Shown one piece after another: positions 27,743 to 35,179 of a stretch of DNA of 37,072 nt (position 1 is the stretch's first letter; the number at the start of each line of letters is the position of its first letter). The position numbers and the translations under genes were made by a program. The notes under the pieces were generated by a model. That model saw only the letters and a program-made list of their open reading frames with translations. It made no database searches and was not told the DNA's origin. Source of the stretch: Dehalococcoidia bacterium (GTDB lineage: Bacteria > Chloroflexota > Dehalococcoidia > GIF9 > AB-539-J10); contig PWUU01000018.1 in assembly GCA_003562475.1 (NCBI GenBank), forward strand, positions 1 to 37,072, written 5' to 3'.

Positions 27743-28711
27743 CTATACCTGGTCCAACAGCGATGACAGGTGCTTGACGCGCTTCAGCATGTTGGGGTGC
27801 GTGGTAAACAGCTCCCCCAGCTTCGCGGATGAGCTGAGACGCACCTCTTGCTGCCTCAACGCCATCAGCTCGCCGGTGTCTATGATGCCGTTCCTGTCCC
27901 GGTCAACCTGGGCGAGGTCGCGTATCTCATTCCACGCCCTGGCAGGATCGTTGACGAAGAATGCGCGTACCCCTTCAACACGCTTCAGGTCCTGCGAACC
28001 TCGCTGGCGGGCACTTCCGTTCACCAGCTTGTAGAGCGCGGTTGCAAGGTGTGATGGCTGGTTGCCGAGCCGAACGCTCCCCAGATCCGCGTAGTACTCA
28101 CGAATACGCGAGCCGTACAACACGAGCAGGTTCGTGATGAAGTAGAGCGCGAACGCGCCGAGACCTATCAGTACTGCGTAGCCGCCACCCTGTCTCCTGC
28201 CACCCATGCCCCCGAGCATCGTGGTCCATGCAATCCAGTACATGATGAGCGGAATGGCCGATATCAGTGTGATGATCGCCATGTCGCGGTGCTTGATGTG
28301 CGCGATCTCGTGACCAAGCACGGCGCGCAACTCATCCCTGGAGAGGAGACGCAGAATGCCCTCCGTGACGCACACATGGCCGCTCCCTCTCGTCCGGCCG
28401 AAGGCGAACGCATTCGGAATGCTGATGCGGGACACGCCGACCCTGGGCTTCGGTATTCCGGCATCCTGCGCCAGTTCAGAGACCATGCGGTGCAGTTCGG
28501 GGGCCTCCGCCTCCGACACCCAGCGCACCTTCATGGTCCAGCGGACAATCGTCGGTCCGATCAGGTACTGAATACCGAGAAACACGAATGCCAGTATGAT
28601 GTAGGTGTATGCGGTACCCGTGCCTGACCACGCGCCCAGTCCCGCAAGCACCCCGTACAGGATGCCAAATAGCGCGGCCAGTAGAAGGAACATCCTTGTT
28701 TGCAGCCACAT
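27743..28711 (-). CDS. htpX: HtpX-type M48 membrane metalloprotease with EF-hand-like insert
   Basis: A 322-residue zinc protease of membrane protein quality control. Two N-terminal helices (residues 5-57) are followed by VSRISIPNAFAFGR, the zinc motif HEIAH at 134-138 and two further helices. The third zinc ligand is Glu205 in REYYADLGS. The C-terminal part has FFVNDP and FTTHPNMLKRVKHL as in HtpX. Between them lies an insert of about 30 residues containing DRDRNGIIDTGE (270-281), which fits a 12-residue EF-hand loop (acidic or Asn at 1, 3 and 5, Gly6, Ile8, Glu12). The ATG follows AAGG at about 9 nt. It is divergent from the PAC2 gene. Confidence 0.93.
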   Translation of the reverse strand: MWLQTRMFLLLAALFGILYGVLAGLGAWSGTGTAYTYIILAFVFLGIQYLIGPTIVRWTMKVRWVSEAEAPELHRMVSELAQDAGIPKPRVGVSRISIPNAFAFGRTRGSGHVCVTEGILRLLSRDELRAVLGHEIAHIKHRDMAIITLISAIPLIMYWIAWTTMLGGMGGRRQGGGYAVLIGLGAFALYFITNLLVLYGSRIREYYADLGSVRLGNQPSHLATALYKLVNGSARQRGSQDLKRVEGVRAFFVNDPARAWNEIRDLAQVDRDRNGIIDTGELMALRQQEVRLSSSAKLGELFTTHPNMLKRVKHLSSLLDQV

Positions 28712-28784
28712 GGTGCTCTACCTTGCTCCTTTGCTTCCTGAGTCACAATCCATCACATCAATCCTAACGCGCCCGTACTCCGGT

Positions 28785-28820
28785 CCGCAAACGGCAGGAA
28801 GTCCTGCTTCCGTTTTGCGG
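28785..28820. repeat. Bulged hairpin / inverted repeat between htpX and the PAC2 gene
   Basis: CCGCAAACG (28785-28793) pairs with CGTTTTGCGG (28811-28820), leaving one unpaired A/T. Inside it GCAGG pairs with CCTGC around an AAGT loop, with TTC bulged. No T-run follows on either strand, so it is not a classical terminator. Its right arm overlaps the -35 of the PAC2 promoter candidate, so an operator role is possible. Confidence 0.5.
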
Positions 28821-28842
28821 TGGTTCTCAGTAGCGCTAGAAT
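28815..28842 (+). promoter_or_regulatory. Candidate promoter of the PAC2 gene
   Basis: TTGCGG (28815-28820), 16 nt, TAGAAT (28837-28842). A start near 28849 leaves a leader of about 40 nt with AGGAG before TTG 28889, which supports that start over GTG 28820. Confidence 0.35.
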
Positions 28843-28888
28843 AAGCGGAGCAGTCATCGGTGAGACCGCGTCCCACAGGAGACACGTC

Positions 28889-29800
28889 TTGGCAAGGAAG
28901 AGCGACCTCGTGTACACAGTTCCCCCCTCGCTTCGAGAGCCGTACCTGGTAGTGGCCCTCGACGGCTGGGTGGATGGAGGCGAGGCCGCCACAGGAAGCC
29001 TGCGCTACCTCCGCCGCAAGCTCAGGCCGCGGAAGCTGGCTGAGATTCCGCCGGGACGTTTTCACATTTACCAGATCCCGGGGCAGCTATCCCTCCGGCC
29101 CTACACGCGGGTGGAGGAAGGGCTGCTGAAGGAGTACAGGCCGAAGAGAAACGTGTTCTACTACTGGGAGAATCCACGCGGCAGGAGAGATGTGGTGCTC
29201 TTCCAGGGCACAGAGCCCAACATGAACTGGGATGACTATGTTCGCGCCATACTCGAGGTCGCACGCGAAGTCCGTGTGAGCCGCATCTACATGCTGGGCG
29301 GCGTGCTTGATAAGACTCCTCACACCCGGGAGCCGGGCGTATCGTGTGTCTGTACGAACACGCAACTGCGTAACGAGCTGCATGGACTCGGCATTGAACC
29401 CGTTGAGTACGAGGGGCCGGGAGGTGTCCGCACCGCGCTGCTTCACCAGTGCCAGCGATTCTCCATCGAGATGGCTATTCTCCACGCGCGGGTGACCTAC
29501 TACCCCGAGTTCAATATGGTCATTGCGCACAATCCGAAGGCGATTCGCGCTATTGTGAAGCGACTCAACAGGCTGCTCGGCATCGGTCTCGATCTCTCCG
29601 ACCTCGACAGGGAGACAAAGGACTTCGAGTCGAGAATAAGCTACATGGCGCTCCAGAACCGGGCGTTCCGGGATTATGTCGAGGCGCTCGAGAAAGAGTA
29701 CCCGGATGTCCACATCGATGATGCGGCAGCATGGTCTGCCGACGAAGCCGTCCAGGCGGCGGAGGAGTTCCTCCGCGGCTACCTCAACGGTACGGACTGA
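28889..29800 (+). CDS. PAC2-family protein (proteasome assembly chaperone 2-like)
   Basis: A soluble protein of about 303 residues in the PAC2 family, named after a eukaryotic proteasome assembly chaperone; bacterial members are widespread in Actinobacteria and some other phyla and have no settled function. Visible family features are YLVVALDGWVDGGEAATGSLRYL near the start, DVVLFQGTEPNMNWDDY, ILEVAREVRVSRIYMLGGVLD with PHTREPGVSC, then CTNTQLRNEL and a helical C-terminus (YVEALEKEYP). I use TTG 28889 with AGGAG 7 nt upstream; GTG 28820 in the same frame lies upstream of the promoter candidate. No proteasome subunit gene is in the window. Confidence 0.82.
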   Translation: MARKSDLVYTVPPSLREPYLVVALDGWVDGGEAATGSLRYLRRKLRPRKLAEIPPGRFHIYQIPGQLSLRPYTRVEEGLLKEYRPKRNVFYYWENPRGRRDVVLFQGTEPNMNWDDYVRAILEVAREVRVSRIYMLGGVLDKTPHTREPGVSCVCTNTQLRNELHGLGIEPVEYEGPGGVRTALLHQCQRFSIEMAILHARVTYYPEFNMVIAHNPKAIRAIVKRLNRLLGIGLDLSDLDRETKDFESRISYMALQNRAFRDYVEALEKEYPDVHIDDAAAWSADEAVQAAEEFLRGYLNGTD

Positions 29801-29869
29801 CGGCGCTGCCCGCAGCCCGGACGCTCCGCACAGATACCCTGTAATCTCCTGTCCTGTGCTGAGCCACCC

Positions 29870-29878
29870 TGATACACT
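29870..29878 (+). promoter_or_regulatory. Extended -10 candidate for the MFS gene
   Basis: TGATACACT lies 12 nt before ATG 29891, which has no ribosome site. A transcript starting about 7 nt after the box would be leaderless or nearly so. The same TGATACACT string precedes the gene at 32523. No convincing -35. Confidence 0.35.
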
Positions 29879-29890
29879 ACAGCCTCAGTA

Positions 29891-31123
29891 ATGTCCAGTA
29901 CTCCGTCATCTGCCAGGAGTCCCTACTACGGCTACACAATCGTCGCTGCCAGCTTCTGCATGCAGGCGGTCGCCATTGGCGCGATGGTGAGCTACGGCGT
30001 GTTCTTCACGTACCTCCAGGATGAGTTCGGATGGTCCCGAGCGTTTATCTCCGGGGCAACTTCGGTAGTCATGATCATGATGGGCGCTATGGGAGTCCTG
30101 TTCGGCCGGATGAACGACCGCCTCGGCCCGCGGCGAATACTCCTCGCGTCGGGCATGTGCCTCGCCGGCGGGTACCTGCTGATGTCCACCCTTCAGACCG
30201 GATGGCAGCTCTATGTCTTCTATGGCCTCATGGTTGGGATTGGATTGAGCTCTCACGACATTGTCACGCTGTCGACGGTTGCGCGATGGTTCATGCGGCG
30301 ACGCGGCCTGATGACCGGACTTGTCAAGGCCGGTACCGGTACCGGTCAGTTCATCGTGCCGGTTGTTGCCAGCTCGCTTATTGCCACGCTTGGCTGGCGC
30401 AGCACGTATGTCACTATGGGCCTTGGCATTCTCGTGGTGTACCTCATCGCGGCACGGCTCATGAAGCGGGCGCCCGTCGAAATGGGGCTCAATCCCGATG
30501 GCGGTCCCGGGGATGAGATGCGACAGGGTGATGCCTCAGGTGTATTCTTCGGCGACGCGTTGCGCATGCCGCAACTCTGGCTGTGTTGCCTGTCGTACTT
30601 CTGTGTCATCTTTGGCGCGATCACGGTCCTCGTGCATATCGTTCCCCATGCCATCGATACCGGCATGGCCGGTGGACACGCGGCGGCAGTGGTCTCGACT
30701 ATGGGCGCGGTGAGCGTGGCGGGGCGGCTGACGATGGGGACCACGAGCGATCGTATAGGGAGTCGCAGGGCCTTCCTCCTGTGCTTCGGGGTGTTCATCA
30801 CCGCGCTCCTGTGGCTGCAGATTGCCTCGAACGGGTGGATGCTCTTTGTCTTCGCGGTGGTGTACGGCTTCGCCCACGGGGGTTTGTACACGGTGCTCTC
30901 GCCAACCGTGGCAGAGATATTTGGATTGAAAGCTCACGGGGCAATCTTTGGACTCGTCTACTTCTTCGGAACTCTCGGGGGAGCGGTGGGGCCGGTCGTG
31001 GCCGGTAGAGTGTTCGATATGCAGCAGTCGTACCACGCGGCATTCTGGCTGCTCGTGGCGCTCGCGGTGGTCGGCCTCCTGGTGATGCTTCGCGTGCGTC
31101 CGGTGGTGTCCGCACGGGTGTGA
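29891..31123 (+). CDS. MFS transporter, OFA/MCT-like (second copy)
   Basis: A 410-residue carrier with about 12 membrane helices. It opens YYGYTIVAASFCMQA, has FGWSRAFISG, motif A as GRMNDRLGPRR in loop 2-3 and TSDRIGSRR in the second half, and the matching TLSTVARWFMRRRG segment also found (as PLSTIARWFIKKRG) in the carrier at 22584. The two are clearly paralogues of a monocarboxylate or oxalate/formate-like group; the substrate is unknown. The ATG has no Shine-Dalgarno sequence and may be translated from a leaderless mRNA. It stands alone between the PAC2 gene and a convergent unknown gene. Confidence 0.9.
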   Translation: MSSTPSSARSPYYGYTIVAASFCMQAVAIGAMVSYGVFFTYLQDEFGWSRAFISGATSVVMIMMGAMGVLFGRMNDRLGPRRILLASGMCLAGGYLLMSTLQTGWQLYVFYGLMVGIGLSSHDIVTLSTVARWFMRRRGLMTGLVKAGTGTGQFIVPVVASSLIATLGWRSTYVTMGLGILVVYLIAARLMKRAPVEMGLNPDGGPGDEMRQGDASGVFFGDALRMPQLWLCCLSYFCVIFGAITVLVHIVPHAIDTGMAGGHAAAVVSTMGAVSVAGRLTMGTTSDRIGSRRAFLLCFGVFITALLWLQIASNGWMLFVFAVVYGFAHGGLYTVLSPTVAEIFGLKAHGAIFGLVYFFGTLGGAVGPVVAGRVFDMQQSYHAAFWLLVALAVVGLLVMLRVRPVVSARV

Positions 31124-31379
31124 TGCAGCGCTGACAGAACGGGTGCGCACACTGTAGTCGGTCCTGCTGATAGGCACCTTCGCCGTTATCTGAGGACGGC
31201 TCAACGAGCAGTGGGGCCTCTGTCGGCGGGCAGGCTGTTCGACCTCATGCTGAGCTGTTCGGTCACGTTCATCGTGCTGGCGGCGCCGATGGGCGGAGGG
31301 CTTGCGGCCACATTACTGCTGCGCCCTGTCGTTGATGGCTGCACGTAGTGCGATTGCGGAGCCGCGCGGCAGCGCGAAC
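31124..31379. other. Gap between convergent genes
   Basis: The 256 bp between the MFS stop and the convergent unknown gene contain no clear terminator. A short hydrophobic plus-strand frame (about 33 codons from ATG 31249, ending TAG near 31349) has no ribosome site and no recognisable relatives; I do not call it. Confidence 0.4.
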
Positions 31380-32048
31380 TCAGTCGCAGTTCAGCAGCCG
31401 CTTCCTGCACAGCGCATCGAATGCGTGCAGGAAGAGCTTGAAGAGGTAGTGGTGGCCTCCCTTCGTATAGTATCCCTGTGATGGGTGCCAGAAATGGAGC
31501 AGCACGGACTGACGCGATCCCGTTCGTAATGTCGAGTAGAACACCGGCTCTCCGTACACCGATGTCAGCAGCTCGTGACCGAGCTCGAGGCGACCCAGCA
31601 GCGGCCAGTAAACCTCCTCGCAGCCTCCACAGACGATCAGCTCGGGCTCGGCCTTCTCGATCGCCTGTCTGACGGCAGCCGAATCGCATTCCCCGGCTCT
31701 GCCCACGCTCACCACCGAGATATAGCGCAGGCCGGTGGCAGCCGCCACGTCGTCGATGAGATAGAGGTCCCGAACGCGATGGTAGATGGCATAGCTCCAT
31801 GCCCCGAGCGGACGTAGCGTGCGTTCCCACTCAGGACTGAATGAGCCTCCGTTGAGAACCTCCCGCGACTCTGCCAGTACGCGGTGCGTGACGTCTTCCG
31901 TCGTAGCGAGTCGCGACTCTCCCAGGAGGAAGAGCAATCGCGGGCGGGAGCTGACCAGCGTCATATCGTCCACGCGGTCGGCACCCGGGGTGCTGTCTGT
32001 AGGCGTCGGCGGCGGCGACAGAGTACTGGGAGCCCAGCGTGCTACCAT
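31380..32048 (-). CDS. Unknown 222-residue protein, possibly uracil-DNA-glycosylase fold
   Basis: I do not recognise this protein with certainty. The start is well supported: AAGGAG lies 7 nt before ATG 32048. The first 28 residues are rich in Pro, Thr and Ser; a compact domain then begins PRLLFLLGESRLA. Later come ISVVSVGRAGEC, PELIVCGGCEEVYWPLL and VLLHFWHPSQGYYTKGG. A glycine-rich early strand, a strand with a GG turn followed by a helix, and a late strand with HPS are the layout of the uracil-DNA glycosylase superfamily, but the catalytic Asn/Asp motif is not obvious. It stands alone, convergent with the MFS gene. An alternative is an unrelated Rossmann-like fold. Confidence 0.7.
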   Translation of the reverse strand: MVARWAPSTLSPPPTPTDSTPGADRVDDMTLVSSRPRLLFLLGESRLATTEDVTHRVLAESREVLNGGSFSPEWERTLRPLGAWSYAIYHRVRDLYLIDDVAAATGLRYISVVSVGRAGECDSAAVRQAIEKAEPELIVCGGCEEVYWPLLGRLELGHELLTSVYGEPVFYSTLRTGSRQSVLLHFWHPSQGYYTKGGHHYLFKLFLHAFDALCRKRLLNCD

Positions 32049-32454
32049 CCGGATGCTCCTTCCGCGGTCAGAGTTCCGAAGAAGAGCTGGTGAGGACCGC
32101 AGGGCGCTCGTGCCGGCGTGTCGAGTCTATCGCTTTCGGGAAGGCGTTGCGTCATCTGTATCTGCACGGGACTCCGGGCTGTGTGGGGGATCGTTCCGAC
32201 CGGCGGGAGAACACGCGACCACCTGTCCAGATCTGGCGGTTCGCCTCGATGCTGGTGCGCCGGATTGCCCTCCACCTCCCGCGAGAGTGTACTCGCAGCA
32301 GGCACCCGATGCCATAGTCGTATAGGACAATAGTAGCAAGTCCCGGTTTCGTTGTGAAGCATCGTGTTCACTCGCCAATAACGTTACCGGGTCTGTACGG
32401 TTCACTCATTCGGGAATGTTAGCGGGGGAACACCGAGGCTCGCTGCCGCATCTG
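32049..32454. other. Gene-free stretch between divergent genes
   Basis: About 400 bp lie between the divergent genes at 32048 (minus) and 32523 (plus). Several open frames of 70-110 codons cross it on both strands, but none has a ribosome site, family resemblance or plausible composition. GTTCACTC occurs twice, at 32366 and 32400 (34-nt spacing), of unknown meaning. Confidence 0.5.
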
Positions 32455-32482
32455 TCGACAATCGGCCTCGTGCTGATACACT
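32455..32482 (+). promoter_or_regulatory. Promoter of the DUF4870-like membrane protein
   Basis: TCGACA (32455-32460, 5 of 6 to the -35 consensus), 16 nt, TACACT (32477-32482) preceded by TGA as an extended -10. The leader would be about 35 nt with GGAGG before ATG 32523. Confidence 0.5.
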
Positions 32483-32522
32483 GACAGCGGGTGTACAACG
32501 TTCTACTGGTGTGGAGGAAGAA

Positions 32523-33476
32523 ATGGACAAGGAAAAGACAGGTGGAGCCCGACTTGAGACGCACGTGGCCAGCACCCTCGCCTATGTCGGCTGGTGGGTG
32601 TCCGGCCTGATCGTACTGCTGCTGGAGACCAGGAACCGCGTGGTTCGCTTTCACGCCATGCAGTCGATTGTCGTCTTCGGTGTAGCCAGCATACTCATCA
32701 TAGTCCTGAGCACGATTGCCTCGTTCTTCACACTGGCGGTGTGGGGTGGGGTGCTGGTGCCGGTGTCCCTCTTGTTCACCGTTCTGTGGGCTTTGGTGCT
32801 CGCGTTCGCTATCGTGCTCTGGATACTTCTGATGGTGAGGACGTACCGGAAGCAGCACGTGCTGGTGCCGCTCGCGGGCGACATTGCGTTCTGGCTGCTG
32901 GATCAGTTCAAGATGGGGGCGCCGGAGCGGGAGGCGATGGCCTTTCGAGGGTTGACCGGCGGGGAGCGTCGCCGGGATGAGCGTCCTCGCCACGCCCGGC
33001 CCGAAGACAGCGCGGTGGGAAGAGCCATCGGCTCCGTCGCCATCATAGTGTGGAGCATCTTTCTGTTCATCGTCTTCAACTTCTACGCCGACTACATCGC
33101 CTTCTACCACAGCAGCACCGTCGACGGCGTGACCCAGCTTCTTCGCTATCCCATCCTGACCGCCGAACTGGCGATAGTCCTGCCCATCCTCAATCTGACT
33201 CTGGCTCTGAGCGTCCTGGGGCACGTGCTGGTGCTTTCGTGGAACCGCTATCTTGTTCGTGAAGTCATTGAGGTGGTGCTTCACATCTTCGGCCTTATCG
33301 TCGCCATCGCATTCTTGCTGGTGTTTCCCTTCGACTTCAGCGATCTGCCGGTTGTAGGGCTGAGGACCGTACTGCCCACCGTCGCCATCGTCATCCTCAT
33401 TCTCGCCATTGTAGGCAACATTATTGAGATCATCGTGCACTCCGGACGCTTCCTTCGGGGCGTGGTGGTGCGCTAA
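32523..33476 (+). CDS. Multi-pass membrane protein, DUF4870-like N-terminal half
   Basis: A 317-residue inner-membrane protein with about seven predicted helices in two blocks. The first block (residues about 15-115: STLAYVGWWVSGLIVLLLE, then VVRFHAMQSIVVFG) matches the DUF4870/Tic20-like pattern in which a short loop with RFHAxQS joins two helices. A charged cytoplasmic linker (GGERRRDERPRHARPED) follows, then a second block of four or so helices ending near VVVR. The function is unknown; the second block may be a separate domain. ATG 32523 has GGAGG 5 nt upstream; GTG 32511 overlaps that site and is unlikely. It is preceded by a good promoter and followed by a strong hairpin, so it is probably a single-gene unit. 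Confidence 0.85.
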   Translation: MDKEKTGGARLETHVASTLAYVGWWVSGLIVLLLETRNRVVRFHAMQSIVVFGVASILIIVLSTIASFFTLAVWGGVLVPVSLLFTVLWALVLAFAIVLWILLMVRTYRKQHVLVPLAGDIAFWLLDQFKMGAPEREAMAFRGLTGGERRRDERPRHARPEDSAVGRAIGSVAIIVWSIFLFIVFNFYADYIAFYHSSTVDGVTQLLRYPILTAELAIVLPILNLTLALSVLGHVLVLSWNRYLVREVIEVVLHIFGLIVAIAFLLVFPFDFSDLPVVGLRTVLPTVAIVILILAIVGNIIEIIVHSGRFLRGVVVR

Positions 33477-33495
33477 GGCTAGCCGGACCGTGCAG

Positions 33496-33521
33496 TGCGG
33501 GCAGGCAGTCGCCTGCCCGCA
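33496..33521 (+). terminator. Perfect 11-bp hairpin after the membrane-protein gene
   Basis: Arms TGCGGGCAGGC and its exact complement flank the loop AGTC, starting 19 nt after the stop. There is no T-tract, so it may stop transcription weakly, protect the mRNA 3' end, or be a relative of the dispersed palindromes at the window end. Confidence 0.5.
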
Positions 33522-33704
33522 TCGCGTGTCGGGCTGTGCGCCCGCTCCCGGCGTTGTTCCCCGGCTCGTGAGCATGCCACATTCGTCTACAGGCGTGATA
33601 GACACTTGTAAACTGCGCGAAGGGCAGATTTGGTGCAGGCAGTTGCGCCGGTAATGCTGTGGCCGGGAACGGGCTGCAATGCTTCTGCGGGCATGCGTTT
33701 TGGC

Positions 33705-33733
33705 TTGACCGCGACTGATGCTCTGCGTACACT
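33705..33733 (+). promoter_or_regulatory. Promoter of the enolase-like / glycerate kinase genes
   Basis: TTGACC (33705-33710), exactly 17 nt, TACACT (33728-33733): 5 of 6 and 4 of 6 to the housekeeping consensus. It is the best promoter in the window, about 95 nt before ATG 33828. Confidence 0.6.
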
Positions 33734-33827
33734 GCCATTGCGCTGGCCCGGGTTCTTTCGCACGCGAGTTGCCTGTTCGCCATGACCCGGACTTACGCTA
33801 CCACGACGCAAAGGAGAGGGAACTGCC

Positions 33828-35114
33828 ATGGCCATGAACGCTCCAACGATCACCGATATCCGGGCCCTGGAGATTATCGATAACCGGGGTCGGCCCACCA
33901 TACGCGCACGCGTGTACGTGGACACCGGCCACTGCGGTTACGCTGACGTCCCCTGCGGGTCGTCGACGGGCTCTTATGAGGCGTTCGATCTGCGCGACGG
34001 CGAGAGCCGCTATAGCGGCAGGGGCGTCCGGCGGGCCATCGCAAACATCCACGACGTGCTGCGACCCGCACTCCTGGGACAGGAGGTCACCGCCCAGCGC
34101 CAGCTCGATCACCTGATGGTCGAGCTCGACGGCACGAAGAACAAGTCGCGACTCGGCGGCAACGCCATCCTCGCCATCTCCATGGCGGCGGCGCAGGCGG
34201 CCGCTGCGGCGCTCGATATGCCCCTGTATCGCTACCTGAGCGCCGAAGGTCACGTGCTGGCGGTCCCGCAGGCCTGCCTCATCAATGGCGGCTTGCACGC
34301 GGGCAACGATCTCGATGCCCAGGAGTTCTGCATCATGCCCGTGGGCTCGCCCACCATGGCCGAGGCCACCAGGCTGGTGTGTGAGGTCTTCGACACGCTC
34401 AAGGTGGTACTCGAGAAGAAGCACGGCAAGCTGTCCACCAACTTTGGAGAGGATGGCGGCTTCGCACCGCCCCTGCGCGCCTCGCGCCAGGCCATGGACC
34501 TCCTGTCCGAGGCGGTGGAGCAGGCGGGGTACGCGGATGACGTGGTCTACGGTCTCGATATCGCGGCGACCCCGCTCTACGACCGCGCATCCGGTACCTA
34601 CCGGTTCGATGGACGGCAACGTACCTCCGATGAGATGGTCGCGGTGATGGAGGAGCTGGTGCTGGATTACCCGAAGATCGTCTCCATCGAGGACCCGATG
34701 CAGCAGGACGACCTGGAGGGATGGAAGGCGGTGGTCGATGCACTGCCGGGCGTGCTGATAGTGGGTGACGACCTCACGGCGACGAACATGGAGCGGCTCC
34801 GCCTCGCGATAGGCGCGGGCGCCATGACGGCGCTGCTCTGCAAGGTGAACCAGATAGGCACGGTGACCGAGGCCATGGATGCGGCGCGGTTCGCCCAGCG
34901 CCACAGGTGCCCGGTGGTGATGTCGGTGCGCTCCGGTGAGACCGAGGACGATATCCTGACGGACATAAGTGTCGCGCTCAACGCAGGGGTCTTCAAGATC
35001 GGTGGCCCGCGCGGCAGCGACCGTGGCGCGAACTTCAATCGCTTCCTCGAGATCGAGGCCGAGCTCGGCCCGGTGGCGCGCTACGCCGGGCGCGACTATG
35101 CACGACTCGCCTGA
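33828..35114 (+). CDS. Enolase-like protein with altered catalytic residues
   Basis: The 428-residue protein aligns along its length with enolase (2-phosphoglycerate dehydratase). Retained by family comparison are His157, Glu166 (AQEFCIMP), metal ligands Asp244, Glu288 (SIEDP) and Asp314 (GDDL), Lys339 (CKVNQIG) and Lys390. Three strongly conserved places differ. The catalytic GDEGG is GEDGG, putting Asp209 where the general acid Glu belongs. The SHRSGET His is Val367. The mobile loop SGASTG is CGSSTG; DSRGNPT is also DNRGRPT. ATG 33828 follows GAGGG at 7 nt. A glycerate-2-kinase homologue, whose product would be enolase's substrate, follows 65 bp later. It may be a poor enolase or a paralogue for another phospho-acid; a canonical enolase elsewhere in the genome would support the latter. 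Confidence 0.9.
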   Translation: MAMNAPTITDIRALEIIDNRGRPTIRARVYVDTGHCGYADVPCGSSTGSYEAFDLRDGESRYSGRGVRRAIANIHDVLRPALLGQEVTAQRQLDHLMVELDGTKNKSRLGGNAILAISMAAAQAAAAALDMPLYRYLSAEGHVLAVPQACLINGGLHAGNDLDAQEFCIMPVGSPTMAEATRLVCEVFDTLKVVLEKKHGKLSTNFGEDGGFAPPLRASRQAMDLLSEAVEQAGYADDVVYGLDIAATPLYDRASGTYRFDGRQRTSDEMVAVMEELVLDYPKIVSIEDPMQQDDLEGWKAVVDALPGVLIVGDDLTATNMERLRLAIGAGAMTALLCKVNQIGTVTEAMDAARFAQRHRCPVVMSVRSGETEDDILTDISVALNAGVFKIGGPRGSDRGANFNRFLEIEAELGPVARYAGRDYARLA

Positions 35115-35131
35115 GCCGGTGACGCACCGGC
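35115..35131 (+). repeat. Hairpin directly after the enolase-like stop
   Basis: GCCGGTG and CACCGGC form a perfect 7-bp stem with loop ACG, starting at the base after TGA. A second GC-rich palindrome (GGGCCGG / CCGGCCC) follows within 35140-35165. No T-tract: an mRNA processing or stability element between the two cistrons is more likely than full termination. Confidence 0.45.
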
Positions 35132-35179
35132 GGGCGCCGGGCCGGTGGTTGATGGGCCGGCCCTGTGGGGGTAACTGAC

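Larger units (their letters stand above)
33477..33827. other. Intergenic region before the enolase-like gene
   Basis: The 351 bp hold the hairpin at 33496-33521 and the promoter at 33705-33733, listed separately. Minus- and plus-strand frames here have no coding signs. The predicted leader of the enolase-like gene is nearly 90 nt; I see no known riboswitch in it. Confidence 0.6.

Noticed and set aside
31201-31830. 209-codon minus-strand frame
   Set aside because: It overlaps the better-supported gene 31380-32048 in another frame; no ribosome site and low-complexity composition.
32042-32405. Small frames of 70-110 codons on both strands between 32049 and 32454
   Set aside because: No start signals, no family resemblance and mutually overlapping; best read as noncoding.
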